Of a stretch of 8,494 nucleotides of DNA, positions 6,791 to 8,494 are shown one piece after another; within the stretch, counting starts at the first letter, position 1, and the number at the start of each line of letters is the position of its first letter. Origin of the DNA: an uncultured Chloroflexota bacterium (GTDB lineage Bacteria; Chloroflexota; Anaerolineae; Aggregatilineales; Phototrophicaceae); the NCBI GenBank assembly GCA_937988705.1, contig CALKIA010000118.1, positions 1 through 8,494 of the forward strand. The letters run 5' to 3'. Position numbers and translations under genes: made by a program. Under the pieces are notes generated by a model. It worked only from the letters and a program-made list of their open reading frames with translations, was not told the origin of the DNA and did no database searches.

Positions 6791-7867
6791 TCACCACGTC
6801 TTCACACGGGCGAAAAGCCGCTCGTAAACTAACTTGATGCGGGTATAGATTTCATCGGGCATGGGGACAATACCACCCATCCGCCCGTAAAATTCCACGG
6901 GGATTTGGCCTTCGATGGCCAGTTTCACATCTTCGAGCATTTGCCCGGCGTTCATTTCGACCACAAGGCAGCCCTCCACCTGATCGGCGAGTTCGCACAG
7001 GCGATCTTCGGGGAACGGATAAATCGTTTGCGGGCGGAACAACCCGACGCGCATCCCGTCGGCCCGCGCCTGTTCGACCGCAGAATAGGCGATGCGCCCC
7101 GCTGTGCCATAGCCGATCACCAGCAGCAGCGCGTCTTCGGTGGCAAATTCAGTCGAGCGCTGTTCCTTGTGCCGGATGACTTCCAGCTTTTCCTGAATGC
7201 GGATATTGAACGCTTCCTGATCTTCTGGCTGCATGTGGAACGGAACGACGGTCCGCCGCGGGCGATCTTTCGCTCCGGTGAGGGCGTAGGTTGGCCGTTC
7301 GGCGGTCAGTTCACGCATTGGGGGTAATTCCGCGGCTTCCATCATCTGGCCGATCTGGCCGTCGGCGGCGAGCACCACGAGATGCCGGTATTCATCCGCC
7401 AGATCAAAAGCAAGGGTCGTGAAATCGATGGCTTCCTGCACAGAGGCCGGCGCCAGCACGATCGAGTGATAGTCGCCATGGCCTGCCGAGCGCGTCACCT
7501 GAAAATAGTCGGCCTGCGACGGCTGAATATTGCCCAAGCCGGGGCCGCCGCGCATCACATCGACGAGTACCGCTGGAACTTCGGCGGAGGCGATGTAAGA
7601 CATGCCTTCCTGCATGAGGCTAAAGCCGGGGCTAGAGGACGACGACATAGTGCGCACGCCCGTACAGGCCGCGCCGTACACCATGTTGATCGCCGCAACT
7701 TCGCTTTCGGCCTGTAAAAACACGCGCCCAAGTTCGGGCAGGCGTTTGGACAAATATTCAAGCAGTTCAGTTTGGGGGGTAATCGGATAACCGAAATAAG
7801 CGGTCATGCCCGCCCGGACGGCGGCCTCCGCGATGGCAATATTTCCTTTTAGCAATTCTTTGGTCAT
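6791..7867 (-). CDS. vorB: 2-oxoacid:ferredoxin oxidoreductase, alpha subunit (VorB type)
   Basis: This 358-aa protein is the alpha subunit, carrying the pyrimidine-binding TPP domain and the transketolase C-terminal-like domain. Motifs in order are KGNIAIAEAAVRAG (7-20), YFGYPITPQ (24-32), QAESEVAAINM (52-62) with the Glu expected to activate TPP, SSSSSPGFSLMQEG (75-88), MRGGPGLG (105-112), and a C-terminal domain opening at ALLLVIGYG (246-254). This series matches proteins annotated as 3-methyl-2-oxobutanoate dehydrogenase subunit VorB, so a branched-chain 2-oxoacid substrate is suggested. The close KorA family means 2-oxoglutarate or a broad range is possible. Naming differs between databases, where the alpha gene may be called vorA. 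The ATG overlaps the delta-subunit TGA as ATGA, with GAGG about 10 nt upstream. Confidence 0.92.
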   Translation of the reverse strand: MTKELLKGNIAIAEAAVRAGMTAYFGYPITPQTELLEYLSKRLPELGRVFLQAESEVAAINMVYGAACTGVRTMSSSSSPGFSLMQEGMSYIASAEVPAVLVDVMRGGPGLGNIQPSQADYFQVTRSAGHGDYHSIVLAPASVQEAIDFTTLAFDLADEYRHLVVLAADGQIGQMMEAAELPPMRELTAERPTYALTGAKDRPRRTVVPFHMQPEDQEAFNIRIQEKLEVIRHKEQRSTEFATEDALLLVIGYGTAGRIAYSAVEQARADGMRVGLFRPQTIYPFPEDRLCELADQVEGCLVVEMNAGQMLEDVKLAIEGQIPVEFYGRMGGIVPMPDEIYTRIKLVYERLFARVKTW

Positions 7868-8112
7868 GATACACGCGCCTCTCTAGCCGCAACCGGCGCT
7901 CGATAGACGATAATGCAAACGTCGGGGCAGACTAAAGCACACACGGCACAACCCGTACATTTTTCGAGTGGATCGACAAGGGCGGCGGGATGATAACCTG
8001 CGCCGTTCAACGCCTCTCGGTCGATAGCCAGCACGTCTTGCGGACAAACCGCCGTACACAGGGCACAGCCCTTACACCGGCTCTGGTCGAGGATGATGCT
8101 GCCTCTGCTCAA
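7864..8112 (-). CDS. 2x[4Fe-4S] ferredoxin-type delta subunit of the oxidoreductase, TTG start
   Basis: This 82-aa ferredoxin-like subunit is the first gene of the operon. Two cluster motifs of the form CxxCxxCxxxCP are present: C13, C16, C19, C23 and C52, C55, C58, C62. Together they hold two [4Fe-4S] clusters that carry electrons from the beta subunit to soluble ferredoxin. A ninth cysteine, C66 (CPDVC), is extra to the two motifs. The start codon is TTG at 8112-8110. AGGAGG (8118-8123) is 5 nt upstream and no ATG or GTG lies between that site and the first cysteine motif at a usable position. The order delta-alpha-beta-gamma, with the ferredoxin directly ahead of the alpha subunit and overlapping it by 4 bp, identifies it as the enzyme's delta subunit rather than a free ferredoxin. 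Confidence 0.92.
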   Translation of the reverse strand: MSRGSIILDQSRCKGCALCTAVCPQDVLAIDREALNGAGYHPAALVDPLEKCTGCAVCALVCPDVCIIVYRAPVAAREARVS

Positions 8113-8117
8113 GATGA

Positions 8118-8123
8118 CCTCCT
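8118..8123 (-). promoter_or_regulatory. Shine-Dalgarno AGGAGG that selects the TTG start
   Basis: On the minus strand AGGAGG lies 5 nt before TTG at 8112. The near-perfect anti-16S match makes this the operon's entry point for ribosomes and supports the non-ATG start. Confidence 0.75.
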
Positions 8124-8147
8124 GTCGAGCGAGCTTAACCTCTACCT

Positions 8148-8160
8148 TTATACTAGTCCT
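8148..8160 (-). promoter_or_regulatory. Weak candidate -10 element upstream of the operon
   Basis: On the minus strand ACTAGTATAAAG includes TATAAA, five of six -10 bases, about 35 nt before the ferredoxin start. No good -35 sits 16-18 bp upstream of it. The main promoter could instead lie in the AT-rich 8228-8300 region. This is suggestive only. Confidence 0.2.
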
Positions 8161-8227
8161 ATGTGCGGTGACTCAGGAGCGATAAACATCACGCCGCAGG
8201 TATTCATATGTCACATTCATTCAGGGA

Positions 8228-8266
8228 TTTGTAAAAAGTCAGGAATATTATTCGGTGTTTTACAAA
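8228..8266. promoter_or_regulatory. Inverted repeat TTTGTAAAA / TTTTACAAA upstream of the operon
   Basis: TTTGTAAAA (8228-8236) and its exact complement TTTTACAAA (8258-8266) are separated by 21 bp, so the centres are 30 bp apart, about three helical turns. They lie 115-155 bp upstream of the operon start in AT-rich DNA. A dimeric or looping regulator could bind here. The half-sites resemble no consensus that can be named with confidence. Confidence 0.35.
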
Positions 8267-8316
8267 AAGTGGGCAAAATTATTCTGATTGCACCAATTTT
8301 CACGAAACAGAATTAA

Positions 8317-8336
8317 GGGCGAGTCGTGCCTCGCCC
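8317..8336. repeat. GC-rich hairpin repeat, copy 1
   Basis: GGGCGAG and CTCGCCC form a 7-bp stem (8 bp with the flanking A-T pair) around a TCGTGC loop. The 20-mer differs from copy 2 at 8403-8422 in only three adjacent central bases (TCG for GCA). The following CATTTATT is T-rich, so the hairpin could also stop transcription on the plus strand, though no plus-strand gene precedes it here. Confidence 0.6.
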
Positions 8337-8402
8337 TCATTTATTCCATCGCTGGTTGGCTTCAGTACGGACGAGTTAATCTCTTTGGATGTTTGGGGCA
8401 AA

Positions 8403-8422
8403 GGGCGAGGCATGCCTCGCCC
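8403..8422. repeat. GC-rich hairpin repeat, copy 2 (perfect palindrome)
   Basis: GGGCGAGGCATGCCTCGCCC is a perfect 20-bp palindrome, centred at 8412/8413. It is the intact form of copy 1, 86 bp away in the same orientation. Its core GGCATGCC is also the centre of the terminator at 3062-3089. The arms continue into CCCTAC (8421-8426), which pairs with GTAGGG (8440-8445). Confidence 0.65.
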
Positions 8423-8445
8423 CTACAAGAACCGTTTTCGTAGGG
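8421..8445. repeat. Second small inverted repeat CCCTAC / GTAGGG
   Basis: CCCTAC at 8421-8426 and GTAGGG at 8440-8445 are perfect 6-bp complements with a 13-nt loop. They directly abut the palindrome of copy 2. Such CCCCTAC/GTAGGG ends look like borders of neighbouring dispersed repeat units. The DNA to the right (8440-8494) may be the start of another unit. Confidence 0.35.
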
Positions 8446-8494
8446 ACAAGGCAGGTGTCACCCGACGTAGGATTAGGACGAATGAGGCGACACT

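Larger units (their letters stand above)
8113..8494. other. Gene-free right end: operon leader plus repeats
   Basis: No supportable gene lies in these 382 bp. A plus-strand frame running from inside the ferredoxin gene to 8316 has unremarkable composition and no start context. The part next to the operon (about 8124-8310) is AT-rich and probably carries its promoter. The outer part (8316-8494) holds two related GC-rich hairpins and sequence resembling dispersed repeat ends. Confidence 0.5.

Noticed and set aside
8228..8266. Rex (redox repressor) operator upstream of the oxidoreductase operon
   Set aside because: Rex sites are compact, of the form TTGTGAA-N4-TTCACAA. Here the half-sites differ in sequence and are 21 bp apart.
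7990..8316. Plus-strand open frame running into the gene-free right end
   Set aside because: Half of it is antisense to the ferredoxin subunit. The rest is AT-rich leader sequence, with no family resemblance and no convincing start.

Overview
This 8.5 kb window reads as ordinary bacterial chromosome of moderately high GC. It carries eight complete protein-coding genes and no rRNA, tRNA, transposase, CRISPR array or phage gene. The gene types (GH2 hydrolase, ROK kinase, SIMPL protein, four-subunit 2-oxoacid:ferredoxin oxidoreductase), Shine-Dalgarno-led starts and GC-rich intergenic hairpin repeats would suit an anaerobic or facultative heterotroph, perhaps a Chloroflexota (Anaerolineae-like) lineage. 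That placement is an inference; no gene here is taxonomically decisive.

Left part (1-3100), sugar metabolism. A ROK-family sugar kinase (87-998, minus) and a cytoplasmic glycoside hydrolase family 2 enzyme (1271-3028, plus) are divergently transcribed from a 272-bp AT-richer gap holding a direct repeat, a near-palindrome and a candidate promoter. A plausible reading is that the GH2 enzyme releases a sugar and the ROK kinase phosphorylates it. The GH2 gene ends at a perfect 28-bp palindrome with A/T flanks. This is a bidirectional terminator shared with the converging SIMPL gene.

Middle (3105-4226). A secreted or periplasmic SIMPL (DUF541, YggE-like) protein has a clear signal peptide and a strong ribosome binding site. 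Upstream of it lies a ~150-bp nested inverted-repeat element (MITE-like). Next comes a strong intrinsic terminator that ends the operon on the right.

Right part (4227-8112), a compact minus-strand operon. In transcription order it holds a 2x[4Fe-4S] ferredoxin-type delta subunit, alpha, beta (TPP-binding) and gamma subunits of a VOR/KOR-type 2-oxoacid:ferredoxin oxidoreductase, and a fold-type I PLP aminotransferase. Junctions are a 4-bp overlap, a 7-nt gap, a 2-nt gap and a 7-bp overlap, so translation is probably coupled. The likely pathway is amino acid <-> 2-oxoacid (aminotransferase), then 2-oxoacid + CoA <-> acyl-CoA + CO2 + reduced ferredoxin (oxidoreductase), in either direction. The first gene starts at TTG behind a near-perfect Shine-Dalgarno.

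The right end (8113-8494) has no gene. It contains a 9-bp inverted repeat upstream of the operon and two copies of a GC-rich hairpin repeat. I found no clearly new system. The items most worth a second look are the ROK kinase without its usual zinc cysteines, the aminotransferase-oxidoreductase operon, the atypical GH2 motif and the repeat elements.
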